Assembly (NCBI GenBank): GCA_011319805.1
Contig: SJRY01000050.1
Location: 248,001 to 312,000 of the forward strand
DNA length: 64,000 bases
Reading direction: 5' to 3'
Source: Macrocybe gigantea
Taxonomy: Eukaryota; Basidiomycota; Agaricomycetes; Agaricales; Callistosporiaceae
The translations under genes were made by a program, and so were the position numbers. The notes beneath the pieces are model-generated. The model had not been told where the DNA came from. It saw nothing but the letters and a program-made list of their open reading frames with translations, and ran no database searches. Shown here one piece after another: positions 12,856-24,556 of this stretch. How positions within the stretch are numbered: position 1 is the stretch's first letter; each line of letters begins with the position of its first letter.

Positions 12856-13414
12856 ATGGCATTGAGAAACAGATGTACATGCAAAGCATACGACTGCTAC
12901 AGTATCGTGGATCGCAAAACTGGCGAATGAGGCCAATTGCTCAATGATCGCCAGTATCAAACACATCTTCGCAGAGAACGGCAAGAGGCACTGCTCAATA
13001 CGATCAATTCCTCGCATGCGCAGATTGTCGACTCGCTCACACAGAGTATGCAAAACATTTCACTAATGGATGCTACCCAGCCATTGCCAGCTGCGACATC
13101 AAAAAGAGGAACAATCGCGAATGATCAAGCGCTAATTTCCAACGAACTTTCTCGCCTTCAAAAGCGGACGGATCGCCTGCGAAGGCTGAGCGACACCGAA
13201 CTTACTTGCAATCATAAGGTGCTGAATACTACGTCAGCTATGGAGCGCATCGCCCATATCAGTGGACTGATGCACAAAGCGGACACCATTACACTCAAAT
13301 TGGACGCTCTTCGTGTTGGTGCGGTGCATGCAAAGCATAAGAGCAGCTGGAAGATGTTGCGGTCAGACTTGGATAAAATCAAGTGCCATCTTGCAGCAGC
13401 AGAGGGAATGTGGC
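12856..13414 (+). pseudogene. CACTA (Plavaka-type) transposase, N-terminal part, cut by hAT insertion
   Basis: ATG at 12856 (MALRNRCTCKAYDCYS) opens a short Cys motif of the type seen at the N-terminus of basidiomycete Plavaka-type transposases. A TGA interrupts the frame at about 12929, within KTGE-stop-GQLLNDRQ. The frame then runs through a helical region to EGMW at 13413, where the hAT element begins. Removing the hAT and one 8-bp duplication joins this frame directly, in phase, to the sequence after 20599. It is therefore the 5' part of the gene that continues at 20600-23841. Confidence 0.75.
13407..13414 (+). repeat. Left 8-bp target duplication of the nested hAT (AATGTGGC)
   Basis: Identical to 20592-20599 on the far side of the hAT element. 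An 8-bp duplication is the hallmark of hAT insertion. Confidence 0.93.
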
Positions 13415-13575
13415 TAGTGTTGCCGCGGCTCCAACTCGGAACCGACTAAGAACCGGAGCCGAGTTGGGGCCAAGCCGAAGCCGAGCCGGATCGGCAATAA
13501 CCGCTAACGTCGGCTCAGGGGAACCGAACAGCCGCGGCTCGTTTGCCAAGTCGGTTGGAGTCGACTACAGCCGCT
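13415..13575. repeat. Left terminal and subterminal repeat region of the hAT
   Basis: After the 17-bp terminal repeat come several copies of GAGCCG or CGGCTC (for example GGAGCCGAG, AAGCCGAGCCGG, CGGCTCAGG, GCGGCTCG). The right end at about 20440-20591 is built the same way. Confidence 0.75.
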
Positions 13576-13712
13576 GAACTGATGGAGCTGGGCATTCCAG
13601 AGAAGAAAAAGTAAAAATGCACATTAGATTACGTGTATACTTCCAAGAATTATGGTAATACTAAATGTCGTGGTATCGTAGTCCTAGAAATTAGATGTAG
13701 TATTGACAGCTA

Positions 13713-16215
13713 TTATTTGGCACGTAACTTTCGAGCTTCGGTGCGCATTGCCTGCATAAGTCCATCGTTAATCTTTTTTTGCTCTGGCGTCTCGTAACCC
13801 TGGCATAAGTCTGCAGAAGTCAACTCGACTATCTCTCCTGACAGGCTGTCCTCGCCGCTCTCGTCTCGGTTCATGACGGCGCACCGGATGATTGCCGTGT
13901 CATCATCATACCGGTGATGGATGCGACGCACGTATTTACCTCGGTGCTCGCCTCTCACGACCACTAAAAGACCGTTGTCGCGAGTTGGATGAGCCGGTTC
14001 AACTGTAACCCATTGCGTTGGGATATTTTCCGACATTTTGTAGTGCTGGTGTCGCAGAGAGACATTGCCGTTTTCATCGGATACAATTGAGATTGCCAGC
14101 TTCTTGTTGTATCCGCCGCCGTTCACCTTGACCCGTACCATACGACCGACAAGACGTGGATCGAGCAAAAAATGCTGCGCCTCGGATTGTTGGCTTGTGG
14201 AACTGGGATGCAGGCTGGGAGCAGGTTGTCGCGGAGTCAGTGCAGGGAGAGGTGAATAGGGCATCCACGCGCTGGGATTCCAGGCTGGGCTCGACAAGCC
14301 AAAGTTTGGCATCGGTGTTTGACCACCTGTCATCCCAAGTGTGGGTGGGGCCAGTGAATGAGAAGAGCTTGATGCCTCGGGGTGATTGCGAGGCTTAAAT
14401 CGAGGATTGCCATGTGGAAGGCAGGTGAAAAGTTTTTGACCGGACCTGTTAGATTCGAATCAGCAAGGACTTATGCCAATGCAACCAGAACTTACGGTGG
14501 ATCAACCACGTCGTCATAATCGAACATGTAGTTTTGAAATGGGGCGGCGGGATTGAAGCGCAGAAGTTGGACAACTAATTTGATGCCGCTTGCAGTAGAT
14601 TCATCGCATATGACGTCCTGGACCATAGCGCGAGCGCCCTTCATGGAGTGGTGCTGCTTCGTTATCAACACCTCACGTCCCCTCCATGGAATGTACTCTC
14701 GGTCCTGTGTTTCGCACGGCGGTGGCGGGTTTAGCAGATTTTCTGGCTCAATAATCCTTAGGCAATTGATGTGCATGGAATACGACTGGGAAAGATATCA
14801 GAAATAGTGATAGAAATATCGCAGGCGTCCTTACAACTAAGTTGCTCCCCATGGATTGTGCCAGGCCATCCGGCTGCTCAAGAAGGTGCACAGTTGTATC
14901 AACCACGCCCACGACCCACGCCTTTTGGCCTATACGTGGTCCGCCCGTCATTTCAACGAAATTTCCTGCCACAATCGCTTTGCGAAGATCACGCCAGGGA
15001 ACGTTGACCAAGCCCTCCCCATTTTCCAAATCTACTTCAACGCCATTCTCAGAAAGAGAGCGAATAGTTCCTCGCTTGCCTGAGGATGTGACGTCGACAA
15101 TTTCCTGCTCTGCAAATTTCCACTCTGCGGGACATATGAACTTGGCAGTCTGGACCGCCGGATGACCGCTGACATGGTATGTCAGAAACGCCTCACTGGA
15201 CAAGTGAACGTCAGCACGAGTCACGGAATGAGAGTCGAAGTCCTTCAACAGGAGTCCGTGTTCCAAATTCACACCACAAAGCTGGAATACTTGATCCTCC
15301 TCCATGTGCCTGAGCCGAAGGTGTAAGCGTTCGGGGAGAGCGGAGGGATCGAATAGCTTGGGGACGGGAGGAATAGTTGATCGTTTCCTCTTCTTCGGGT
15401 GGGGCGGATCGTTGAAAGTCAGGCGAGGTATCAGCAAGACACCTACGAAGGGGCCGGCACAGTTGCGGATTAAGCCTACGTCACCCTTGTACCGGCCCCG
15501 GAGAACCCTCACCCATGACCCGACTGTAGGAGTATCCACAGGCTCCAATACCGTCAAGGTCCGCTGCCAATCCTTTACGTCGATCTGCTTTGCGTTGATT
15601 TCCAGGGTACGATGAGAAACACCTGGGATTATTTTGAGGAGCTGGCGGAGGGCTTGATTCATCGTTGCTTCTACATAGATGGAGCCGCGAGGTAGACCCC
15701 TATGGAAAGCAGCACGGAGTTGATGCTCAGGTTTGGCTGCCAGGAATAACGACATCAACGCCTGATCCTCCACGCCAATCTACACAGAGAACGTTAGTAG
15801 CCATCGAAATGCTTAAGGTCCACTTACGCGGCAAGGAATACGCCATAATGGATAGTCATCGTCTTTCAATATGCCCTCCAACGGAACGCCCACACTGATT
15901 TCTTCGTCCAGCGGACACAGAGACGTATTTCGAGGTTGATGCGCGTACTGTGCGATGCGCGACAGCAGGCTTTCAAAGCCGTCCTCGTTTTCATTGTCCT
16001 CCGGTAACCGGCGTGCGGAGGGACCAGTTTGCACATCAGGGATCGTATCGTCTATGAAGTCGTCTGGAGATAGAATAGTTATCTTGTGTCATTTCACAGA
16101 GTCAGTCCAGCTCACCAAGATCGTCCTCCTCCTCATCATCACTGTCATTTTGGTCGTCCACCTCCGCCTCAACGTCGAAGAATCGTAAAGCTGCGTCTGA
16201 AACGTATCGGGGCAT
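13713..16215 (-). CDS. SPT5-like transcription elongation factor carried by the hAT
   Basis: Spt5, with Spt4, clamps RNA polymerase II and aids elongation. From ATG 16215 (MPRYVSDAALRFFDVEAEVD) the protein has a short acidic N-terminus (DDEEEDD). An NGN-like domain follows (PLWRIPCR joined by splicing to a segment with RGSIYVEA, about 15860-15640), then several KOW-type segments. These include VGSWVRVLRGRYKGDVGLI (about 15520), FVEMTGGPRIGQKAWVVGV (about 14940) and DNGLLVVVRGEHRGKYVRR (about 13970). It ends at 13713. At about 800 residues it is shorter than host Spt5 and I see no C-terminal repeat domain. No stop or frame break was noticed. It lies wholly within the hAT boundaries, facing away from the transposase. 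The domain call is good; a role in elongation for this copy is inference. Confidence 0.75.
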
Positions 16216-16457
16216 TGCGGCAACTTTGAGTGCGGCGTAGAGGCTAAGAATCATTATCAGCATCCTGCCGCACGAAACCGATGGGTAAAACGACGGCAAT
16301 GATCATTGCGAACGACGCGTACGTCGTGCAATGACTGATTTCACGCGTTCTTCTTTGCCTTTCATTTTTTTTCTCACTCATTTTCATTGCAATAACTATT
16401 TACTGACTACTAGAACGAACGTTGACTTACCGGGAGTGGACGACCACACCACGAAGG

Positions 16458-16670
16458 GGGATGGTAGTAGTAGCGGACGAGGAGTGGAAGCGTGCGAAAG
16501 CGGAGTTGGGCGGCATCATAGGGTAGTGGGAAGTTGAAACGTCGGGTATTGCCCGGGACCGAGTTCCCGACTCGGGCAATACCCGACATTTCAACTTCCC
16601 ACTACCCTATGATGCCGCCCAACTCCGCTTTCGCACGCTTCCACTCCTCGTCCGCTACCACCACCATCCC
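16458..16670. repeat. Near-perfect palindrome with 98-bp arms and 17-bp loop
   Basis: Bases 16458-16555 are the reverse complement of 16573-16670 with about three mismatches, around a loop at 16556-16572. It lies between the divergent SPT5-like and hAT transposase genes, inside the hAT. It would form a strong hairpin as DNA or RNA. It could be a fold-back element, two head-to-head copies of a short repeat, or a bidirectional regulatory region. Confidence 0.9.
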
Positions 16671-17077
16671 TCCTCATAGTGTACCAAGTTGCCATCCCAT
16701 TGTAGTTAGGCGTCGATTTACATTAGATAGTACCTGAGTAACTTGAATGTCATGAAATGAAGTGACTGTCTGAGAAGTTAACGGACAATGAGGAGGATAA
16801 ATGGGTCAATGACGCCCAAGTAGGTCAGATAACCCGAACGCATGATGATAAAGCACCACCATACATGCAGCTTAGGGAGGACCTCGAGGAGGGGAACATT
16901 CAAGTACGTCCCTTGCCAGCATACTCTCTAAACGTAATCGAGCCTCTTATCTTTGCCATGCAGGATGTAGCATGCATACCGCATTCAATCCCTCCCGTCC
17001 GCGTCATCAGGTGGCATGTTCCACCTTATATGACCAGGCGAGCGTTTCGGACTTGTGCCATCTCCACCCAGTCAGTA

Positions 17078-20000
17078 ATGCCTCGCAAACCACGACGCCA
17101 AGCGACTACAGAGCCATCGACGGATGCTCCACCAACAGTTCCCATCGATTCTACACCCGAACCTTACACTCCGGAAACTGAAGGTGGCGCTGGAATAAAG
17201 ACAAGGAGACAGCGGGCTATCCCTTCACGGCCAACTCACCCCACCACTCGTCTGGCAGCCCAGCAGTCTGCTCCACATTCTCTCCAGCCTTCTACGATTT
17301 CCTCAGCGGATCCCACTCCGCGTCCTATTCCGCCTGAGATCTTTCCGCCTCAGACCCTTCTGCTGCCTCGTCCCACTAGACGCCAAGCTGCATCTCCCCC
17401 CGACCTTTCCTCTGGTGAGGAGTTCGACTATGGAGGCGTTGATGGCCAGCGGTACAGCGACGATGAAGGTTCTACTAATGCGCCACCACCGTCAGAGAGT
17501 CTGGCAACCGAAGCCGGCTCTTCACCCCTTCCAGTCGTCAATTTCACGGGCCCTGCGAAGTCCAAAGGACGAAATATCGCCTACGATATACAACACTTCT
17601 TCGATAAATCGGACAAGACCGTAGGCACCGTGTGCCTTTTGTGCAAGTAAGTCGATCTCAATAGCCCTGAATTCATCTCCCTAATGCTTGCCATATTGTA
17701 GGAAGAACGGAATCAACAAGGTCTTTAGTTCCACGACTTCGAACTCTCCCCTTCGCGACCACTTGTTCAGCAAGCACCGGGACGAGTACCTCAATGTTTG
17801 CGCAAGTAAGGGATGGAAAGTTCAGAGTGCCGATACAAGGAACGCTCCAGCCTTATCAGCACTAGACGCCAACAGACTACCTTTCACGCTCGAGAGGTTT
17901 CATGAGTATCTCGTCAGATTCATCGTCGTCGATGATCAGGTAGGCCCATAGTTTGTACATGACAGCCTGACACTGACTGTTATTCCCGTTTAGTCCATCA
18001 GCGTCGTTGAATGCCCAGAGTTCCGGACGCTGCTCCTCCTTCTGCGGGAAGCACTGCGCGATGCGGACATTCCTCATCGGACAAAGATAAGGGAATCGAT
18101 TATGCAGTGAGTACACCGTCTTCTACCTGAATTAAGGCAGAACTTTGCGGTTTGTTTTTGATTTACATATTTCCGTCTTGTTATTCATCAGATTTTTCAG
18201 AACGCTCCCGGAAAAGTGAACTTCACGATGGATATTTGGTCCTCGTCATCTTTACGCCCGTTCTTGGCTATCACAGCGCATTGGATAAGCCGCGACAGTG
18301 ACAGTCGTGCTCTCAGTCTCGAGTGTTCCCTGATTGCTTTTCATCACCTGTGTGGCACACACTCCGGAGAACGTCTTGCTAGAGTCGTCCTCCCTCTTTT
18401 GGACCGCGTCGGAGTAACCGTCAAGGTAATGCCATTTTACATACAAGAAGTGCTAGCTCTAACATTTAAGTAGGTTGGACTTTTCACTCTTGACAACGCG
18501 TCCAACAACGTGACTACTCTTCAACATCTCGAGTCCCTCCTCCGACAACGCGATATCCCATTTCACCACCGAGAGAATCGTATACGATGCTTTCCTCATG
18601 TTGTGCACATTTGTGTGACACATGTCATTAAGATGTTCTCGAGCAAACCAGAAGAACGCGCCAACATTTGTATTGAACCGTCAACATCCGATGCTTTTAC
18701 CATTCCCCTTGACGCATCCGCGATCCCGAACGTTTTCTTGGATACCTCAGATCCAAGTAACGACCAAGATTTCGATGAGAGTATTCTGCACTCCATTCCA
18801 CCCCCTCCTAGCTGGGATAACGAAGCTCGTCAAACGTATGAGGAAGCCGTGGCTCGTAATCCGCTCGCCTTGGTCCGGAATGTTTGCTGTGCTGTGCGTT
18901 CATCTGGTCAACGAAAAGAAGCGTTCTTTCAAGTCATTCAAGATGGCATCGCACGCGGAAGATTCAAGGACGACGAAGGCCTATTATTAACCGTCTACGA
19001 GCTTCTCCTCGATGTCAGGACACGATGGGATTCAACGTTCCTAATGGTTGAGCGATTCCTTTATCTCCGTCAGGTATGTATTACCAATCCAACTTGGTCA
19101 CGGATTCACAGTCTTACAATGAATCCCAAATAGCCGATCGAAGTCTTTTTGTCGTTGCCGGAACAGAAAGCTCTTCACAAACTACGTTTAACGTCATGTG
19201 AATGGCAGGTTTTGGTCGATATTAAGAGCATCCTCGAGGTATTGTAGCTGGAGCATTCTATTAACAGACTTTTTTCATTTATTCCTCCTTAGGTGCCACA
19301 TAACGTGTACAATGTCTTATCGTTTGAGCGGGTACCTACACTATGTGATACAATCCCTGCCATAGAGACATTCATGACTCTCTGGGAAGAGCTCCGCGAG
19401 AAGAAACCGCATCTTGGTCCTTTCATTGATGTCGGTTTGGACTACGCTATCAAGTACTACCGAAAAATCGACGATACCCGAGCCTATGCAATCGCATTAT
19501 GTGAGTAGCCCATTGTGACGTGGACATTTACTGACAGCATTGTCTAGTTCTAAATCCGACTGTGCGGATGTCGTGGTTTCGAGTCCACTGGGAACGGGAA
19601 TACGCTGACGAGGCTGAGAAAGCGATCAAGGAAACAGTACGTTCGGTTGTGTTTCTATTTGATCGACTGCTGATATTCAAGTAGATGATGGAATATCGGC
19701 GTAATCAACCAGTCACGCGGATCGCGAGCAATGCCCCTGCTGAGCCACGTCGCGTCACTCCACGACAACTCGCCTGGCAGAAACTGACGTTGAAGGTGAC
19801 AGAAGGACGTGGCATCTCGACCGGAACCCAGAGCATCGAGGAAGAATTTCAACGGTACGTCATGGGCCCATTGCATAATATAGGTGAAATTGTTCCACTT
19901 CGATTTTGGCAGGTAAGTTGATAAATATTGAATATTCGAATGACCTCTCATGAATTTATCCAGGCGAACGAAACGGTCTTTCCTACCCTTTACGCTATGG

Positions 20001-20314
20001 CACTCGACTATCTCTCTGTACCCGCCTCAGCTGTTCCGTCAGAGCGAATATTCTCATCGGCCAGCGAAACGGACACAAAAAAACGCAATCGCATTCATCC
20101 AGCGCTTATGGAAGCCCTTCAGTTACTCAAATTCGCATACAAGAAGGATCGCATCAATTTCACGCAAGGCCTCCTTACTCCGATTTCGGACTTGATGCCT
20201 AGTGACGGCGATTTGCTTGCCAGACTGGCTGGTGATGCTGATTCATCGATCATGGATGACATTTTACGAATGACGGGGCAGTATTATGACGAGGAGATGA
20301 ACGAAACAAACTAA
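17078..20314 (+). CDS. hAT-family transposase, apparently intact
   Basis: Cut-and-paste transposase. Start set at ATG 17078 (MPRKPRRQ); the frame is open further upstream, so an earlier start is possible. A Pro-rich N-terminus leads to a BED zinc finger: CLLC at the end of exon 1 (about 17633-17647) and H-x4-H in exon 2 (HLFSKH, about 17760). Catalytic-core features include MDIW (about 18228), LDNASNN (about 18490) and a Cys/His motif (RCFPHVVHICVTHVI, about 18580). The hAT dimerisation domain is in the last exon: ALDYLSVPASAVPSERIFS (about 20000-20055). About ten exons join in phase with no stop. Terminal repeats and target duplication fit the family, so the copy could be functional. Confidence 0.88.
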
Positions 20315-20439
20315 TATTGTCTATTTAACACGAATGAAATACAGGTTACTTTTTCTACACTACACCAGCACATTTCGACTCCCCACATAAGCCGAACGAT
20401 GACGACGCATGTGCCTCAACAGCATTTTGCTGTCGCTGA

Positions 20440-20591
20440 ACAGGTCCGAGAGCCGGCTTGGTGACCAGTTTAGTCGGCCCAAACAGGCTTAGCTGAATAA
20501 ATCGGCTCGGCTTTACCCGCTGAGCCGAGTCAGACCCGAAGTCGCGGCTCACCAGAGCCGACTTGCGGTTAGCCGAGCCGTGGCAACACTA
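20440..20591. repeat. Right terminal and subterminal repeat region of the hAT
   Basis: Inverted 17-bp terminus at 20575-20591 with repeated CGGCTC/GAGCCG words just inside, matching the left end in style. Confidence 0.75.
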
Positions 20592-20599
20592 AATGTGGC
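20592..20599 (+). repeat. Right 8-bp target duplication of the nested hAT (AATGTGGC)
   Basis: Perfect copy of 13407-13414. Confidence 0.93.
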
Positions 20600-23500
20600 G
20601 TATTATCTGGTGACGATATGAGCTTGAACGGGAGGATATTCAAAAGACTGCAGCATTGACGTATGCATCAGGTACTGTGATGAACGAGAAATTGTCGATG
20701 TTCTACTGACGAACTGGTTGATGCAAGATCATCATTTTGACTCTATCCTCAATGGAGTAGAGAGACTGGTTCAGGTCATCGCTTTCATGGTCGTGGTGGC
20801 CCATGTCCTGTTCAAATTACCACGGCGTGGCTGTGCGTGGCTTTTCGCCATAGTTGCGTACATTGTTGAAATCATTGCGGAAATCTGTCCTCCCTTCCAA
20901 CGGCCGCTAGGCAGATTTCGAAATCTTCTGCCAAAGGATGTCGAAATGGCAACAGCACAGTTTCAGTTGGACACAAAAGCTACAATCTACGCGGCTTGTC
21001 CTGCATGCCATTCACTCTATGGTGCCAATTCCGATGGTGCCTACCCACGTCGTTGCTCCGCGAAGAAATATGGGTTTCAATGCAAGGCGAAGTTGCTTTG
21101 AAAAACAGAGCCCGGAGGGCGAAAAACACGTGTGCCAATAAAGCCATTTGTTTCTTTCAGTTTTAAGGACTGGCTTGCCGGCATGCTTTCGCAGACTGGC
21201 TATGAAGTCATCATGGATAGTGCATGGCACCACGTCGAATCCTCTTCGGCTGACATTTGCGACATATTCGAAGGTCGAAATATCAAGTCGTTCCTTGGAA
21301 AAGATGGCCTTCATTTCAGTGTTAGTGGTGGCGAAGACGCAGGTCGATATACCTTTACACTGAACTTTGATTTCTTTAACCCTGGCCGCAATATTGCAAA
21401 TGGGAAGAAGCAATCTATCGGCATACTATCGCTTACCTGTCTTAATCTTCCCATCGAATCACGCCATAAGCCAGAAAATGTCTTCCTCACTGCGATCATT
21501 CCTGGCCCGACCGAGCCGCCACTGGAAGCAATTAATGCATACATGAAGCCTCTCATCGACGAAATGTTGGAGTTCTGGGACGGCATATGGTTTACTCGTA
21601 CAGGCCTTTGACCATTTGGCCGCTTGATTTTGTGTGCTATTGTCGCTATTGTATGTGATTTACCAGCAGCGCGTAAAATCTCCGGGAGCGCCTCATATGC
21701 CCACAGGCTGTACTGTAATTTGTGCACTTGCCACAAGCCTGATAAACCAGGTGCGGTAGACTTCGGGTTCAACAATTATGACATAAAAGCCTGGACGCTG
21801 CGAACGAGAAAGGCCATTGCAGATGCCGCGGAAGCACATCGCATCGCACCCACATCAGGCGCTGCACAGCATTTATTTGACACGAATGGCATTCGTTGGT
21901 CAGAGCTATTCCGCCTGCCGTACTACAATCCAATGACCTTCATTGTCGTTGATCCAATGCACAACTTATTTTTAGACCTTATAAAGGAACACTTTCAGGG
22001 TATACTTGGTATGCGCAAGAAGCGCGACGGTGATGCCCTTGATCGAGCACCACGAAATCTCATTCTCAGTATTGCACCCACTCCCGAAAACCCACTTCCA
22101 GGCACAGATAAAGGCCAACGTGATGCGCAAAAATTAATCAACTACCTTCAGGAGCCAGTCGATGTTTTACCCAATGACAAATCATCCAAGGCGATCAAAA
22201 CCAGATGGGCGAACAACATCAGTAAGCCGGCCTTACTGTTTGTCGTTAATGCTCTACACTGCGGACGCGAAGGCGAGAATCAATCCTCCTGTACCAAATT
22301 TGAGCTAGCTGAGCGCTTGTGGGAATGGGTGAGTTGTTATCGGTCCTTTGTGTGCTAACTTAACCACTGGCCTTAGAAAGTGAAAGAAATTCGTCAGTTA
22401 GTGGATGTTCCGGAGTCTCTGTATGATGGAATCAAGTACGGCAATATTCTCACTGATAGTGACCTCAAAGAGTTTCAACGCGATGTGAACCGTCTTGTCA
22501 AACCTTCATGGGTGACTTCGGTTCCACCCATGTTTATGGCCTACGGCCCAAAATTGAAGGCTGATCAGTGGTGAACAGTCACTCAGATATATGCTCCAAT
22601 TACCCTAGTCTGCATCTGGTGGGCCAATGATGATGGAACCTTGGATTGCGCCGCTCTCCTTCGACTCGCTCTGCTCAATCTGACTGTTGCCCTTCTTGGC
22701 TCTGTATCGTTCGCGACGTTGCGAATTACATCTTGGCTGCATGCGCAAAGTGCTCATGGATACATGCTCAGATATCGCAAAAGTCTCCAGGAGCTATTCC
22801 CATCATATAAATGCCATGTCAACCATCATATGGTGCTTTATCTTCCTACATTCCTGCTCCTACATGGACCAGTGCATGGTTGGTGGGCTTATACTCAGGA
22901 GCGCATGATAGGAATCATGCAAAGAATATCTACGAATTTCAAGCCAGGTATGATGGTTTACATTATTGCTGCCTTTCTTTCATAGTAGTGTTTGAAATGC
23001 GTTGATGCGAAAAATAGGCGAATATGAAGAGACAATTGGGAGATCTTGGCATCGCACCTCCAATTTCCGCGCGATCTTTCTGAAGCCATCATGTCCCGAA
23101 GTTATTCAAAAATGCAGCCCACTGTTTGAAAAATTCCTGGGAGCACCTGTTCGTGATTCTCTCGACACGGATACTCTTTTCCCAGTCAATACCCATGACA
23201 GCAATGTCAGTGAAGACAGGAATTTGCAATCATCCGAGAAGGTTATACAAATCTCGCCCGATATTAGAGCGGCATTGTCAAAGCGCATGGGTCAGACTCA
23301 AGTGCCATATCGCACGAAGACTTTGGCTGCAATCTCGCATCATGGAATTTTATACAACACAAAAACCCGTCATGAAGGAAACAGCTGCGTTTTTCTTAAA
23401 GGATCGCCTATCCCTTGCATCATCGAACAGATTCTCATTATTTCCGAAAAATCGGGTGAGGAAGCAACCTGGGTGATTGTGCGCGAACATCTTCCTGCAA

Positions 23501-23841
23501 AGCTTCATTTCGACCCATACAAAGCATATCCTGTGCTCCGGGCGCAGCTCTGGAGTGCCGAGTTTGAGCCACAGTTGAAGGCAATGCCTCTGCAGGATGT
23601 CGATTGCCATTATGCAAAATGTCCCATGAACTGGGAAAGTCGTGATTATGTGGTCATTATTTCACTGTCGAAAGTGGGTATTGAATTCCGTTATGCCAAT
23701 CGCTCTGATGCAGTATTAGGTTTTCGATGCGACGCGAATTGCCAAGGAGGGAGATGGTTCACCGTTTGTCACCCCCGGCATGATGAGCTTTATGCCAGAC
23801 ATGTAAATCTCGCTTTGTCAGGTTCAGGCAGAGTAGTCTGA
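20600..23841 (+). pseudogene. CACTA (Plavaka-type) transposase, catalytic and C-terminal part, decayed
   Basis: Continues the frame that stops at 13414. Recognisable transposase segments follow: VVVAHVLFKLPRRGCAWLF (about 20790), a CPACHSLY motif (about 21000), VCDLPAARKISG (about 21650), HRLYCNLCTCHKPD (about 21705), and an Asp-containing block FIVVDPMHNLFLDLIKEHF (about 21940) typical of CACTA/Plavaka enzymes. The late block LHGPVHGWWAYTQERMIGI (about 22865) follows, and the gene ends at 23841. Premature TGA codons lie near 20620, 21099, 21609 and 22572, and one base is needed near 20671. With the hAT inside it, this copy cannot make transposase; movement would need another copy in the genome. 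Confidence 0.82.
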
Positions 23842-24556
23842 TATGGCCATAATGATAAAAACAATTGATTAATAGTCACGACAGTGTGGGATGCCGGGGC
23901 TGTGTTACTGAATCCATCAGGAGGCTAGCAGATGGAGAGACTACTGAGGTCCAGATACACTACCATGCTCCTTCGATCGTTTTATGTGAGCGCAATCTAG
24001 GTTTTAGTGTGGCTATTTTAAGAATGATTTCGATAACTACATGGATGTTATTCATATCTATCACGTCGCTCGTGCCTACATGTGACAATGTGCACGATGA
24101 AAGCTCTACGGCAAGAGGCACTGCAGGCAAGACACGTGTATGTGTCTTCATGAGCACCAGGTACTCCTCGTGTGATTCATCGAGAGTGGTGAAGGGGTTG
24201 TGGCATGATTCTATTTCCTCAGCCATGCATGTCACAAGTAAAATATGCGCGATAGCGATGCGCCAGCAAAGCATTAATGCGATCACTAGGCTCATTGAGA
24301 GCGATCTCATTTACAACAGTAGTCAGACATGAGCTCAGTGAGTTCCATTGCTACATGATATAACTCAAGGTCCAAGTGCACGATTGCAAATGATCAACTG
24401 TAATGGACGATATATGCTCAGCATTGCGACAGAGGTTTACATTCTGTGTTTGGATTCTGGAAGGAATGTAGCTACATTTGAAGCTGTCCGCGAACTCAAA
24501 ATTTATTTCCAAGTCGTTTGCTTGCTATGAACAAAGATCTACAGGAACTCCTCACA
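23842..24556. other. No gene recognised
   Basis: Tail-to-tail gap between the transposase and the minus-strand WPVR gene. A minus-strand open frame at 23960-24310 starts with a hydrophobic stretch, but it has no recognisable family or exon signals. Confidence 0.4.

Larger units (their letters stand above)
13415..20591. mobile_element. hAT DNA transposon, 7,177 bp, nested in the CACTA transposase gene
   Basis: The ends read TAGTGTTGCCGCGGCTC inward from 13415 and TAGTGTTGCCACGGCTC inward from 20591, with one mismatch in 17. They are flanked by AATGTGGC on both sides. Both subterminal regions are packed with GAGCCG/CGGCTC words. Inside are a full hAT transposase (plus strand) and an SPT5-like gene (minus strand). 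No premature stop was found in either gene, in contrast with the host CACTA element, so this looks like a later and possibly still active insertion. Confidence 0.93.

Noticed and set aside
13571..13612. A short in-frame ending (LMELGIPEKKK) just inside the hAT left end, as a possible end of the interrupted gene
   Set aside because: The 8-bp duplications place it inside the hAT, and the interrupted frame continues correctly at 20600 instead.
16865..17077. An upstream in-frame extension of the hAT transposase
   Set aside because: The frame is open, but residues before ATG 17078 show no domain. The later start is preferred, though not proven.
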